In this document: piece after piece, positions 33,358 through 42,777 of the stretch
Layout of the letters: each line of letters begins with the position of its first letter
How positions within the stretch are numbered: the first letter of the stretch is position 1
Assembly: GCF_016466415.2 (NCBI RefSeq)
Contig: NZ_CP066772.2
Coordinates: forward strand, 124,001-188,000
Direction: 5' to 3'
Source of the DNA: Ralstonia pickettii
GTDB taxonomy: Bacteria; Pseudomonadota; Gammaproteobacteria; Burkholderiales; Burkholderiaceae
DNA length: 64,000 nt
The notes under the pieces: generated by a model
Databases searched by the model: none
What the model was told of the DNA's origin: nothing
Seen by the model: the letters and a program-made list of their open reading frames with translations, nothing else
Program-made: the position numbers and the translations under genes

Positions 33358-36300
33358 GCCTTCGACTCCTCATCAAACCATTTGTACAGCGTGGGCAGCA
33401 TCACCAGCGTCAGCAGCGTGCAGGTCAGCAGACCGCCGATCACCACGATGGCCAGCGGCCGTTGCACTTCCGAGCCCGGCCCTGTGGCAAACAAGAACGG
33501 GATCAGGCCCAGCATGGCTACCGTGGCCGTCATCATCACGGGGCGGAAACGCATGCGCGAGCCCAGCCGCACGGATTCCTCCACCGGCATGCCTTGCTCG
33601 CGCAGACTGCGGATCGTGCTGACGAGCACCACGCCGTTGAGCACCGCGATACCCCATAGCGCCACAAACCCCACCGATGCCGGCACGGACAGGTATTCAC
33701 CCGTGACGAACAGGCCGATCACTCCGCCCACCGAGGCGAACGGCAGCACCAGAATGATCAGCGTGGCATAGCGCACGGAGTTGAACAGCAGGAAGAGCAG
33801 GAAGAAGATGGCCGCCACCGTGATCGGCACGATCACCTTCAGGTGGCGCATGGCGCGTTCCATGTTCTGGAACTGGCCGCCCCACTCCAGGTAGTAGCCC
33901 TCGGGCAGCTTGACCTTTTGCGCGACAGCCGCCTGCAGCTCGGCCACGAAGCCGCCCAAGTCGCGGTCGCGCACATTCACGCCCACCACCACGCGGCGCT
34001 TGCCCAGCTCACGGCTTATCTGCGCGGGGCCATCGGTCACATCGATGCGGGCGATGCTTTCCATCGGCACCTGTGCGCCATTGGGGGCGGCCACGATCAG
34101 GTTGCGGATGGCCTCTACGCTGCCGCGATACGCGTCCGGCAGGCGCACCACCGCACTGAAGCGGCGCTCGCCCTCGAAGATTTCCGTGGCTTCCTTGCCG
34201 CCGATGGCGGTCTCGATCACGTTGTGCACGTCCGCCGCGTTCAGGCCATGACGCGCAATCGCCTGGCGGTCGATCGCGATCTGCAGATACTGCTGGCCGG
34301 TAATGCGCTCGACACGCATGTCCTGCGCGCCCTGGATGCCCTGTGCCACCTTGGCAATCGCCTCGGCCTTCTCGCGCAGCGTGTTCAGATCGTCGCCGAA
34401 CACCTTGATGGCCACATCGGAACGCACGCCGGTCACCATCTCGTCCACGCGATCGGAAATCGGCTGTGCCATGACGATCTGCACGCCGGGCAACACCTGC
34501 AGCGCCTTGCGCATCGCCTCGGCAATGTCGTCCTGGTTCCAGCCTTTGGGCCATTCATCGCGCGGCTTGAGTGAGACGATCGGCGTCGATTCGTTCTGGC
34601 CCTGCGGGTCGGCCGGAGACTCGCCTCGGCCCACGCCGGAGACGGCCGACTTCACGCCCGGCACTTGCATCACCAGGCGCATGGCTTCCATCTCCATGCG
34701 GACCGACTCTTCCAGTGAGATGTTCGGCGCGCGGTTGATGCCGGGCACCACCGAGCCTTCCTTCATCTCCGGAATGAACGCCGTGCCCAGAAACGGCATC
34801 AGCGCGCCTGTGGCCAGGAACACGGCCACGGCCACGACGACGGTCTTGCGGCCGTTGTTCAGGCTCAACTCCAGCAGGCGCAGATACGGCTTCTTCATTT
34901 TGCGGATCAGCCACGTGTCATGCGCGTCGTGCTCGGCGTGGGGGTCGTCGCTGTGCTCACCTTCCACGTGCTTGGGCACCTTGGGCTTGAGCAGATACGA
35001 CGACAACACCGGCGTCAGCGTGAGCGACAGCACCAGCGAGAAAAACAGCGCAATCGCAATCGTGAAGGCCAGCGGCGCAAACATCTTGCCTTCCATGCCC
35101 TCCAGCGTCATCAGCGGCAGGAACACCAGGATGATGATGCCCACGCCAAAGATCACGGGCGTCGCCACTTCGGTCACGGCATGGAGGATGATGCGCGCGC
35201 GACTCTCGCTCGGGTCGCGCGGCTTGGCGAGGTGCGCGAACGCGTTTTCCACCACGACCACCGAGCCATCGACCATCAAGCCGATGGCGATGGCCAACCC
35301 GCCGAGTGACATCAAATTGGCCGAGATGCCGAGCTTGTTCATCGCCATGAACGTCAACAGCGGCGTAAGGATCAGCGTGCCGACCACGATGAGCGATGAA
35401 CGGATGTCGCCCAGGAACAGCAACAGCACGATCACCACCAGCACCACGCCTTCTGCCAGCACCTTGATGACGGTCTGCAGGGCCGAATCGACCAGCTCCG
35501 AACGCTCGTAGTACGGCACGATCTTCAGGCCGTCGGGCAGCATGCCATCGTTGTTGATGGCCTTCACGCGATCCTGGATGCGGGCAACAACTTCCTTGGC
35601 GTTGCCGCCGCGCATCATCATCACCACGCCGCCAACGGATTCCGTCACGCCGTTCTTGACCACCGCCCCCGCGCGCACCGCCGTGCCGATCTTTACCTCG
35701 GCCACGTCGCGAATCGTGAGCGGTGTGCCATTGACCTCCTTGAGCACGATGGCGCCAATGTCGTTGGTGTCACGCACCAAGCCCACGCCGCGGATGAGGT
35801 ACTGCTCCGCAAAGTGCGGCAGCACCCCGCCGCCCGAGTTGGCGTTGTTGGCGGCCAGCGCCTCGAACACCTGCTTGACCGTCACGTTGTGATGGCGCAG
35901 GCGCTCTGGATTGACGAGCACCTGGTACTGCTTCTCGTAACCGCCCTGCGAGTTGATCTCGGCCACGCCCGGAATCGAGCGCAGCAGCGGCCGCACCACC
36001 CAGTCCTGCGCAATGCGGCGCTGGGTGAGTTCCTCGACCGAAAGCGCCTTGTCGCCGTCATCCGGTTTGTCGAGCGTGTACTGATACACCTCGCCCAGGC
36101 CCGTCGATACGGGGCCGAGCACCGGCGTCACGCCCGCCGGCATGCGCGACTGCACCTCGATCAACCGCTCCAGCACGAGCTGGCGCGCGAAGTACACATC
36201 GGTCTCGTCGGTGAAGACGAGCGTGATGAGCGACAGGCCAGGCTTGTTGAGCGAGCGCATTTCGGTGAGCGCCGGCAGGCCGGTCATCGCCATTTCCACC

Positions 36301-36503
36301 GGCACGGTCACAAAGCGTTCGACCTCTTCCGGCGAGCGCCCCGGCGCTTCCGTAGCGATCTGCACCTGCACATTGGTCACGTCCGGAAACGCGTCAAGCG
36401 ACAGCTTGCGTGCGGCATCCAACCCGAAAAACAGCAGCACGGCGGCAATCACCGCCACCACGAGCCGTTGCTTGAGCGCGCCGCGAATCAATGCGTCGAT
36501 CAT
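33354..36503 (-). CDS. HME-RND heavy-metal efflux pump (CzcA/CusA family)
   Basis: This is a 1049-residue inner-membrane proton/cation antiporter with 12 membrane segments and two large periplasmic loops. N-terminal family marks are FPDVTNVQVQIATEAPGRSPEEVE. The TM4 signature region is AIAIGLMVDGSVVVVEN (Asp412, Glu419). The first aspartate of the usual DFG motif of CzcA/NccA pumps is replaced (AIG), so the exported metal cannot be assigned from the motif alone. It forms the tripartite pump with the adaptor and TolC-type genes upstream, each coupled by ATGA. Confidence 0.93.
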   Translation of the reverse strand: MIDALIRGALKQRLVVAVIAAVLLFFGLDAARKLSLDAFPDVTNVQVQIATEAPGRSPEEVERFVTVPVEMAMTGLPALTEMRSLNKPGLSLITLVFTDETDVYFARQLVLERLIEVQSRMPAGVTPVLGPVSTGLGEVYQYTLDKPDDGDKALSVEELTQRRIAQDWVVRPLLRSIPGVAEINSQGGYEKQYQVLVNPERLRHHNVTVKQVFEALAANNANSGGGVLPHFAEQYLIRGVGLVRDTNDIGAIVLKEVNGTPLTIRDVAEVKIGTAVRAGAVVKNGVTESVGGVVMMMRGGNAKEVVARIQDRVKAINNDGMLPDGLKIVPYYERSELVDSALQTVIKVLAEGVVLVVIVLLLFLGDIRSSLIVVGTLILTPLLTFMAMNKLGISANLMSLGGLAIAIGLMVDGSVVVVENAFAHLAKPRDPSESRARIILHAVTEVATPVIFGVGIIILVFLPLMTLEGMEGKMFAPLAFTIAIALFFSLVLSLTLTPVLSSYLLKPKVPKHVEGEHSDDPHAEHDAHDTWLIRKMKKPYLRLLELSLNNGRKTVVVAVAVFLATGALMPFLGTAFIPEMKEGSVVPGINRAPNISLEESVRMEMEAMRLVMQVPGVKSAVSGVGRGESPADPQGQNESTPIVSLKPRDEWPKGWNQDDIAEAMRKALQVLPGVQIVMAQPISDRVDEMVTGVRSDVAIKVFGDDLNTLREKAEAIAKVAQGIQGAQDMRVERITGQQYLQIAIDRQAIARHGLNAADVHNVIETAIGGKEATEIFEGERRFSAVVRLPDAYRGSVEAIRNLIVAAPNGAQVPMESIARIDVTDGPAQISRELGKRRVVVGVNVRDRDLGGFVAELQAAVAQKVKLPEGYYLEWGGQFQNMERAMRHLKVIVPITVAAIFFLLFLLFNSVRYATLIILVLPFASVGGVIGLFVTGEYLSVPASVGFVALWGIAVLNGVVLVSTIRSLREQGMPVEESVRLGSRMRFRPVMMTATVAMLGLIPFLFATGPGSEVQRPLAIVVIGGLLTCTLLTLVMLPTLYKWFDEESKA

Positions 36504-37720
36504 GCGCCCTCCATCTCGGCGCGCTTGCGCTCGTTGTTCAGATGGAAGCCGCCTTCAACGACGATCGGCTGGCCGGCCTGCACGCCCGAGATAACCGGGC
36601 GCACGCCGTTCGATTCATCGCCCAGCTTGACCGGCGTGAGCTGGTAGTTCGTCTCGCTGGTGCGCACGAACACGTAGTCGCGGTTGTCTTCACGCACCAC
36701 CGCGGAGGTCGGCACTACCACGCGTTCTTCCGGCCGCGACTGGATGAGCAGCGTGGCCAGCATCGACGGCTTGAGCGTGCGCTCTGCGTTGTCCACTTCG
36801 GTGCGCACCGTGACCGTCCGCGTTTGCGGGTCGACAATGTCCGACACCCAGATCAGCTTGCCGACTATGCGATCGCCCGCGCCGGTGTCGATCTCTACGG
36901 CCTGCCCCGCCCGCACGCCAGCAGCGGCGTTTTCGGGCACTTCACCCACCACCCACACGCGCGACAGATCGGCCACGGTGAACAGCTCGTCGGCCGGCTG
37001 CACGACCTGGCCGCGCGTCACCTTGCGCTCCACCACCGTGCCGCCGATGCTCGCCACCACGGGCGAGATCGACGACATGCCGCTCGTGCGCATCTTCGCC
37101 AGCGTGCCGGGCGACACGCCCATCACGCGCAGTTGGTCAACGGCCGCGCGCACTTCGGCATCGGCCATCGCCAATTCGCTCTGCCGCTTCTGCAACTCGG
37201 CTGAGCCGATCACGTCGGCAGCCAGCAGCAGCTTGGCGCGTTCCAGCGCACGCGCCTGCAGGTCGCGCTGCGCTGCAGCCTTCTGATAGGCGAGCTGCGC
37301 GGCGCCAAGCTCCGTGCTGTGCAGTTGCGCGAGGATGTCGCCTGCCTTCACGCTCTGCCCCGGCGTGGCGACCAGCTCGGTCACACGCCCTGTGACGGTG
37401 GCACCGATGCGCGCCACGCGCTGTTCGTCAAATGCTATCTGCCCCGGCACGCGCAGGCGCTCGGCAATCGGCTGCTTGCCCACCGGCGCCACTTTCAGAC
37501 GCTGCACCAGCGTGGGCTGGGCAACCACGAGGTTCGGGTCGACTGCCTGTTGCGCAGCCTTGGCATCGTTGGCGGCATCTTTGCCGCAAGCGCCCAGCAG
37601 CAGCATCGCCGCCAGGGCAACGCCGGCCAGCCGGATCGAAAAAGAGAAACAAGAAGGTACGGTCATGGTCTGGCTGGATTCGTGAATTCGGGAGGCAACG
37701 CGATGGCTGGGGCGTTTCAT
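36500..37720 (-). CDS. RND efflux periplasmic adaptor (CzcB/CusB type)
   Basis: This membrane-fusion protein (406 residues) bridges the RND pump and the outer-membrane channel. It is a lipoprotein: VALAAMLLLGACGKDA carries the lipobox. Barrel-sandwich halves flank a helical hairpin (GTVTGRVTELVATPGQSVKAGD and GGTVVERKVTRGQVVQPADE), followed by the beta-barrel domain RVWVVGEVPENAAAGV. The start overlaps the upstream gene by ATGA at 37720; an internal ATG at 37666 (MTVPSCFSF) could also be used. No metal-binding His-rich tail is present. Confidence 0.92.
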   Translation of the reverse strand: MKRPSHRVASRIHESSQTMTVPSCFSFSIRLAGVALAAMLLLGACGKDAANDAKAAQQAVDPNLVVAQPTLVQRLKVAPVGKQPIAERLRVPGQIAFDEQRVARIGATVTGRVTELVATPGQSVKAGDILAQLHSTELGAAQLAYQKAAAQRDLQARALERAKLLLAADVIGSAELQKRQSELAMADAEVRAAVDQLRVMGVSPGTLAKMRTSGMSSISPVVASIGGTVVERKVTRGQVVQPADELFTVADLSRVWVVGEVPENAAAGVRAGQAVEIDTGAGDRIVGKLIWVSDIVDPQTRTVTVRTEVDNAERTLKPSMLATLLIQSRPEERVVVPTSAVVREDNRDYVFVRTSETNYQLTPVKLGDESNGVRPVISGVQAGQPIVVEGGFHLNNERKRAEMEGA

Positions 37721-39063
37721 GGGGCCTCCGGGCGCAGGCGGTCGAGTTCAACGGCGGCGGTGCGCAGGTCTGCGCGTGCGGCAATCAGGTCATTGCGTGC
37801 CTGGCGGAAGACGCGCTGGGCATCGAGGTAGTCGAGAATCCCGCGCTCGCCGTGGCGGTATGCGGCTTCGGCCACGCGTAGCGCCGATTCGGCCTGCTTG
37901 ATGACGCCGGATTCCAGTGCGCTGACTTGCGACTCCGCAATCTCGTATTGGCGATAGGCCGATTCCGCCGCCTGGCGCGTGCGCAACTCCCGGTCGCGCA
38001 ACAGGGCGCGGGCACGTTCGCGGGTGGCCACGGCTTCACCGACGGGACCATCGCGGCGGTCGAACAGCGGAATCGACATCACCAGCCCCACGCGGCTGTC
38101 CTGCAGATCGGGCTGACGGTCGACCGACCCGCGCAGCGCCAGCGACGGCCAACGCTGGCTGCGCTCGTGCGCAAGACGCGCGTCAGCCTCGCGCACGGCG
38201 GCGCGGTCGGCCTCCAGCTCTGGATGCGTGGCGAGGACCGTGCTAACCAGATCGGCCAGCGGAGGCAGATGCGCGACGGGAGGCGTTTCCGCACCGGCAT
38301 CGACATCGAACGTCTGCGGCAGATCGGCACCCACGGCGCGGCGCAGTTCGGCCAGCGCCTGCTGCACACGCAGTGCGGCGGCCTGCTCGTTGCGCTGCGC
38401 GTTGAGCAACTCCGCGTCGCCACGGATGAGTTCGTAGCGCGGGGCTTCGCCGGTTTCCACACGCACGGCCACGCCACGGCGGATCTGCTCGACCAGCGTC
38501 ACGTCTTCGCGCGCGTTGCGCTGCTCCGCTTCGCGACGCACCACGTTGTAGAAGCGCAGCTTGAGATCGGCCTCCACGTCGCGTGCCTGCGATCGGGCCG
38601 TGGCCTGCGACGCTTCGTACGCGGCATCAGCGGCCTGCCTACGGGCGGCGCGCTGCCAGGGCAAATCGAGCTTTTGCGTGATCGACACGCTATTAGTGCG
38701 GCCTTCCGCCGCACCCGGCATGCGGGCCCGCTGCCGGCCGGCCATCGCCTCCACCTCGGGGTTGGGCCACGCGCGTGCGGTGGCGATGCCCGCCTGCGCC
38801 GCCTGCACCTGCGCCTGTGAAGCGGCGAGTGCCGGGTGGTTGGCGCGGGCCAGCTCGAGTAACTGCTGCAAGGTGTAGCGCGGCTGCGGGAGCGCCTCGT
38901 CGGCACCGGTGGTGGCGGTCTGAGCACTACGTGGCGACGGTGTCGTGGGCGCTGCATTGGCATGGACAGCCATCGCGGCCAGCACAGCGGAAAGAACAGC
39001 ACGCCGCGACGCGCGCGCGCCTGCTGCGGGGCGCGGGTTGGCCGCATCCTGATTGGACAACAT
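37717..39063 (-). CDS. TolC-family outer-membrane factor (CzcC/CusC type)
   Basis: This is the outer-membrane channel of the tripartite pump (448 residues). A signal peptide (AVLSAVLAAMAVHANA) is followed by two OEP repeats: YTLQQLLELARANHPALAAS and PPLADLVSTVLATHPELEAD. The tunnel helices carry ARAWPNPEVEAM and RYELIRGDAELLNAQRNEQ. It ends in an ATGA overlap with the adaptor gene. It follows a small unknown gene 113 bp upstream on the same strand. Confidence 0.92.
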   Translation of the reverse strand: MLSNQDAANPRPAAGARASRRAVLSAVLAAMAVHANAAPTTPSPRSAQTATTGADEALPQPRYTLQQLLELARANHPALAASQAQVQAAQAGIATARAWPNPEVEAMAGRQRARMPGAAEGRTNSVSITQKLDLPWQRAARRQAADAAYEASQATARSQARDVEADLKLRFYNVVRREAEQRNAREDVTLVEQIRRGVAVRVETGEAPRYELIRGDAELLNAQRNEQAAALRVQQALAELRRAVGADLPQTFDVDAGAETPPVAHLPPLADLVSTVLATHPELEADRAAVREADARLAHERSQRWPSLALRGSVDRQPDLQDSRVGLVMSIPLFDRRDGPVGEAVATRERARALLRDRELRTRQAAESAYRQYEIAESQVSALESGVIKQAESALRVAEAAYRHGERGILDYLDAQRVFRQARNDLIAARADLRTAAVELDRLRPEAP

Positions 39064-39176
39064 CCGAAATCATCCTGAAAAAGAAGAACAGGCAAGCGCG
39101 AACGCCCAGCCGGTCAACGGGCCGGTCGGCGCAGCACTAGCAACTCAAGGGGATGGTTTCCGGCGAACGCCGGAGA

Positions 39177-39704
39177 TCAGGCGCGTGCGGGCGGGCGCAG
39201 CATGGGGGCCGGCGTGGGGCCAGCCTGGAACGGGGGAAGAGCGACACGGACGCGCGCGACACGCAAGCCGGGCGTCAACACCATGGGAGGGGGCGGGAGC
39301 CAGAGTTCCGGCGCGTCGCTGGGGTGATCGGGGGCGGCGGCGCTGGTCGAGGGCGCATCGGGCGCATCGGATGCGTGCGCAACCCAGTGTTCAACGCTGA
39401 AGCATTGGCCGGGCTGCTTGACCGTCTTGCCAAGCGCGACCTTGATGGCACGCTCAAAACCCTTGCTGGGCTTAGCAGCGGGCAGCGCTTCACCCGGCAC
39501 GTCGTCAACCACGGCTTCGATGGCTTCAAGCGCGTCGTCCGCAGCCTGGCCATCGGGAAAATGGGTGGCCGAAAACACCGACACCGTAAACAACAGACAC
39601 CAGATCGTGACGATCCACCGTACGCCGCGCGCACGTGACAGGACGCCCCGCGCGGTGGCGCGAGACAACGTCGGCAAGGCGGATGAAAGATTCGTCACAA
39701 ACAT
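39177..39704 (-). CDS. Small anchored/exported protein heading the RND operon
   Basis: The product has 175 residues. After about 27 polar residues it has a hydrophobic segment, WIVTIWCLLFTVSVFSATHF, consistent with a signal anchor or late signal peptide. The rest is periplasmic, with an acidic stretch (DDALEAIEAVVDDVPGE) and a Pro-rich C-terminus ending LRPPARA. GGAG precedes ATG 39704. Small exported proteins with Pro-rich ends often lead CzcCBA operons (CzcI-like), but this one shows no His-rich metal site. Function unknown. Confidence 0.68.
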   Translation of the reverse strand: MFVTNLSSALPTLSRATARGVLSRARGVRWIVTIWCLLFTVSVFSATHFPDGQAADDALEAIEAVVDDVPGEALPAAKPSKGFERAIKVALGKTVKQPGQCFSVEHWVAHASDAPDAPSTSAAAPDHPSDAPELWLPPPPMVLTPGLRVARVRVALPPFQAGPTPAPMLRPPARA

Positions 39705-39768
39705 GGGCTCCGAATACTATCGGAAAAATGCTGCATCTACACACAACGTCAGGCAGATCGCCCGGATA

Positions 39769-40170
39769 TCAATCGGAATCGACCTGACTTTTGCGAATCC
39801 GTTCCATGTCGGACCAATGCGCACGCACCCAGTCGTCCAGGCCGACGAGCGTGCGGTTGAGCGATTCACCGAGCGGGCTGAGACGATATTCGACGTGCGG
39901 GGGGACGCTGTCGTAGATGGTGCGCAGGATAAGGCCGTTGGCTTCCAGCTCGCGCAGCGTCTGCGTGAGCATTTTTTGCGAGATGCCGTTGCCCACGCGG
40001 CGCAGGAGTTCGTTGTTGCGCACGGGGCCGTTTTCCAGCGCCGGAAAGATGCGCAGCGCCCATTTGCCGGCGATCAGCTCGAGTGCGCGCATGGACGGGC
40101 AGGCGTCCACGGTGCCTTCAGCGGGACTTCCCGGCGTGGACGAAGAGGACGGGGCCAGGTTGTCGGCCAT
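39769..40170 (-). CDS. HxlR-family transcriptional regulator
   Basis: This is a winged-helix regulator (133 residues) of the HxlR/MarR-like type: CPSMRALELIAGKWALRIFP, GPVRNNELLRRVGNGISQKM, LTQTLRELEANGLILRTIYD and PPHVEYRLSPLGESL. Cys in the usual N-terminal position (VDACPS) is a possible redox or electrophile sensor. ATG 40170 has GGAGG four bases upstream. An inverted repeat lies immediately upstream (40185-40219) and could be its own operator. The target genes are not certain; the dehydrogenase gene upstream is on the same strand. Confidence 0.88.
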   Translation of the reverse strand: MADNLAPSSSSTPGSPAEGTVDACPSMRALELIAGKWALRIFPALENGPVRNNELLRRVGNGISQKMLTQTLRELEANGLILRTIYDSVPPHVEYRLSPLGESLNRTLVGLDDWVRAHWSDMERIRKSQVDSD

Positions 40171-40184
40171 GGGGCCTCCGGAAC

Positions 40185-40219
40185 ACGATTGGGATACGCG
40201 TGACCGTACCGCCAATCGT
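40185..40219. promoter_or_regulatory. Inverted repeat upstream of the HxlR gene
   Basis: ACGATTGG (40185-40192) is the exact reverse complement of CCAATCGT (40212-40219), separated by 19 bases. It lies 15 bp before the HxlR start codon, a typical place for autoregulation. This is a candidate only. Confidence 0.4.
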
Positions 40220-40337
40220 GCGACCCTGCAATGCAGCCCGTCAGTCGAGCTGGCCCTGGCAGACGTACTTGCTGTCGAGCTAATCGTCCACGCAAGAGCG
40301 CATACCTTGTCCGCGTGAACGATCCAGTCGATGAAGA

Positions 40338-41426
40338 TCAGTGAGCAGCAACGTGCGCGGCAATCGCCTCGCCCACCTGCGTGGTATTGGCGGTGCCGCC
40401 CAGGTCAGGCGTGCGCGGGCCGTCCTTGAGCACCGCTTCGATGGCTGCGACGATGGCGTCGTGCGCCGCACGCCCCGCGCCCTGCCCTTGCGTGAGGAAG
40501 TCCAGCATCAAGGCGCCCGACCAGATCATTGCAATCGGGTTGGCGATGTTCTTGCCGTAGATGTCCGGCGCCGAGCCGTGCACGGGCTCGAACAGCGACG
40601 GGAACGTGCGATCGGGGTTCAGGTTGGCGGAAGGGGCCAGGCCGATCGTGCCGGTGGTGGCGGGGCCAAGATCGGACAGGATGTCGCCGAATAAATTAGT
40701 GGCAGCCACCACGTCGAAGCGGCCCGGCTGCAGCACGAAGCGCGCGGTCAGGATGTCGATGTGCTGCTTGTCGAGCGTGACGTCCGGATAGTTTTGCGCG
40801 ACTTCCTCCGCGCGCTTGTCCCACCACGGCATGCTGATGGCGATGCCGTTGCTCTTGGTGGCGAGCGTCACATGCTTGCGCTGGCGGCTCTGTGCGAGGT
40901 CGAACGCGAACTTCAGTAGCCGCTCTGCGCCCTTGCGCGAGTAGACCGATTCCTGGATCACGATCTCGCGGTCGGTGCCTTCGTACATGATGCCGCCGAG
41001 CGATGTGTACTCGCCTTCGGTGTTCTCACGCACGACGTAGTAATCAATGTCGCCGGGCTTGCGATTGGCGAGCGGGCACGGCACGCCTTCAAACAGGCGC
41101 ACGGGGCGCAGGTTGATGTACTGGTCGAACTCGCGGCGGAACTTGAGCAGCGAGCCCCACAGCGAAACGTGATCGGGCACCGTGGCGGGCCAGCCGACCG
41201 CGCCAAAGAAAATCGCGTCCATGCCCTTGAGCTGCGCCTTCCAGTCGTCGGGCATCATCTGGCCGTGCTGCTGGTAGTAGTCGCAGCTGGCCCAATCGAT
41301 GGTGTGGCACTCAAGCTGCAAGCCAAAGCGCTCGGCCGCCGCCTGGATGACGCGCAGGCCTTCTGGCATCACCTCCTTGCCGATGCCGTCTCCTGGAATG
41401 ATCGCGACGCGGAATGCGGGAATCAT
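40338..41426 (-). CDS. Tartrate/D-malate dehydrogenase family (TtuC/DmlA type)
   Basis: This is an NAD-dependent beta-decarboxylating dehydrogenase of 362 residues. IIPGDGIGKEVMPEGLRVI, the substrate block GSLLKFRREFDQYINLRPVR, and the metal aspartates in ATNLFGDILSDLGP identify the isopropylmalate/isocitrate dehydrogenase superfamily. IDWASCDYY and the RPVRLFEGVPCPL segment fit the tartrate/D-malate branch. Nucleotide loop FEPVHGSAPDIYGKNIANP. It is a single gene between an HxlR regulator (same strand) and a divergent SMR transporter. The exact substrate is uncertain. Confidence 0.88.
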   Translation of the reverse strand: MIPAFRVAIIPGDGIGKEVMPEGLRVIQAAAERFGLQLECHTIDWASCDYYQQHGQMMPDDWKAQLKGMDAIFFGAVGWPATVPDHVSLWGSLLKFRREFDQYINLRPVRLFEGVPCPLANRKPGDIDYYVVRENTEGEYTSLGGIMYEGTDREIVIQESVYSRKGAERLLKFAFDLAQSRQRKHVTLATKSNGIAISMPWWDKRAEEVAQNYPDVTLDKQHIDILTARFVLQPGRFDVVAATNLFGDILSDLGPATTGTIGLAPSANLNPDRTFPSLFEPVHGSAPDIYGKNIANPIAMIWSGALMLDFLTQGQGAGRAAHDAIVAAIEAVLKDGPRTPDLGGTANTTQVGEAIAAHVAAH

Positions 41427-41709
41427 GTCGTTCCTTTTGCTTCTCTGTTAGATGGAGACCGCCGCGGAATGGGTCACCGTGCGGTCCCGCTCGTCAAGCC
41501 AGGCCGGGCGCAGTTCGGGCACCGAGTTGGCAAGTTGCACGCAGTATGGATGATGCGGGCCACCACGACCAAAATCGGACGCACATACCCACGCCGCCCA
41601 TGGTGGTTACCTCCAGGTGCGTACTTGTTGCCGCACCGCACCGTCCTTACTCTGCGTGCATCGCAACGCATCCGCTTGCCGGCCCGGCAGCGGATATCTC
41701 GGAGGTCCC

Positions 41710-42039
41710 ATGATTCAAACCGCCTGGCTCTGGCTGCTGGCAGCCGGGGCTGTAGAGATCGCCATGGCGGTCTCGCTCAAGTTTGCGCAGGGGTGGACGC
41801 GCCCGATCCCCAGCGTGCTCGGCATCGTGACGGCGCTTGCAAGCGTCTTCCTGCTCACGCATGCCATGCGCGGCCTGCCTGCCGGCACGGCCTACGCCAT
41901 CTGGACGGGCATCGGTTCAGTGGGCGTGACGGTGCTGGGCATCGTGCTCTTTGGCGAGAGCATGCAGCCCGCGCGCCTGGCCTGCATCGGGCTGGTGATT
42001 GCCGGCACCGTCGGCCTCAACTTCTTCAACGCTGCGTAA
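41710..42039 (+). CDS. SMR-family transporter (SugE/Gdx-like)
   Basis: This is a small multidrug-resistance protein of 109 residues with four membrane helices, acting as a dual-topology dimer. The essential glutamate is Glu16 in AAGAVEIAMAVSLKFAQG; LPAGTAYAIWTGIGSVGV in TM3 is the conserved block shared with the guanidinium exporter (Gdx) branch. GGAGG is three bases before the ATG. No guanidine riboswitch is evident upstream. It may be cotranscribed with the azoreductase-like gene 20 bp downstream. Confidence 0.88.
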   Translation: MIQTAWLWLLAAGAVEIAMAVSLKFAQGWTRPIPSVLGIVTALASVFLLTHAMRGLPAGTAYAIWTGIGSVGVTVLGIVLFGESMQPARLACIGLVIAGTVGLNFFNAA

Positions 42040-42059
42040 CACCGCCTCAGGAGCCCAGC

Positions 42060-42704
42060 ATGACCCGCCTGCTCCATATCGAAGCCTCACCCATGAAAAG
42101 GCTGTCCCACTCCATCGACGTGGCGAAGCAGTTTCTCGACGCCTACCGTGCCGCACACCCCAACCACGAGATCGACACGATCGACTTGTGGAGCCAGAAC
42201 ATTGACCTGCCCGAATTCGACGCCGACATGATCGGCGCCAAGTTTGCGGTCTTGCGCGCGCAGAACGCAACGCCGCAACAGCGCGCGCAATGGCAGCGCG
42301 CGGTGGCACTGTCACAGCGCTTCAATGCGGCAGACCACTATCTCTTTTCTGTACCGATGTGGAATTTCGGGGTGCCTTATCGGCCCAAGCATTTCATTGA
42401 TGTGATGACGTTGCCCGGGCAGAACTGGAACTGGTCGCCCGCCACGGGTTATCAGGCGCTGCTCTCGGGCAAAAAGGCAGCGCTTATCTACGCCAGCGCC
42501 GGGGCGTACGCCGCACACACGGAAGGTGCCAGCGAATCGCCGGACGATTTCCAGAAGCCCTATCTGCGCCGCTGGCTGCGTTTTCTCGGTATCGAAGATG
42601 TGAGGGAGATCAGCGCCGCGCCCACGCTGACGGCAGCCGATCTGCTCGCGGCGACCAAGGCCGATGCCAAAGCGCGAGCGGCGGCATTGGGCGCAGCCTT
42701 CTGA
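42060..42704 (+). CDS. FMN-dependent NADH-azoreductase-like flavodoxin-fold reductase
   Basis: The product (214 residues) is a cytoplasmic flavin enzyme. The FMN phosphate loop is LLHIEASPMKRLSHS; VPMWNFGVPYRPKHFIDVM is the hallmark substrate/flavin block of AzoR proteins; KAALIYASAGAY and a C-terminal RRWLRFLGIEDV complete the fold. It probably reduces quinones or azo compounds with NAD(P)H. AGGAG precedes the ATG at 42060 and it lies 20 bp after the SMR gene. Confidence 0.9.
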   Translation: MTRLLHIEASPMKRLSHSIDVAKQFLDAYRAAHPNHEIDTIDLWSQNIDLPEFDADMIGAKFAVLRAQNATPQQRAQWQRAVALSQRFNAADHYLFSVPMWNFGVPYRPKHFIDVMTLPGQNWNWSPATGYQALLSGKKAALIYASAGAYAAHTEGASESPDDFQKPYLRRWLRFLGIEDVREISAAPTLTAADLLAATKADAKARAAALGAAF

Positions 42705-42737
42705 GATGCACGTCTGCCCGCGGGTTGACTGCGCGCC

Positions 42738-42764
42738 AAAGTGTATCTACGATGGTTACACTTT
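42738..42764. promoter_or_regulatory. Palindromic operator upstream of the Rrf2 gene
   Basis: AAAGTGTA (42738-42745) and TACACTTT (42757-42764) are perfect inverted repeats with an 11-base spacer, ending 13 bp before the Rrf2 start. The core TGTA-N11-TACA recurs at 43252-43270 in front of the next gene, and several spacer bases agree. Confidence 0.65.
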
Positions 42765-42777
42765 CGTACGTAATCCC

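Noticed and set aside
41427-41709. Guanidine riboswitch upstream of the SMR gene
   Set aside because: I looked for paired hairpins with ACGR loops and for a ykkC-like fold and found none.
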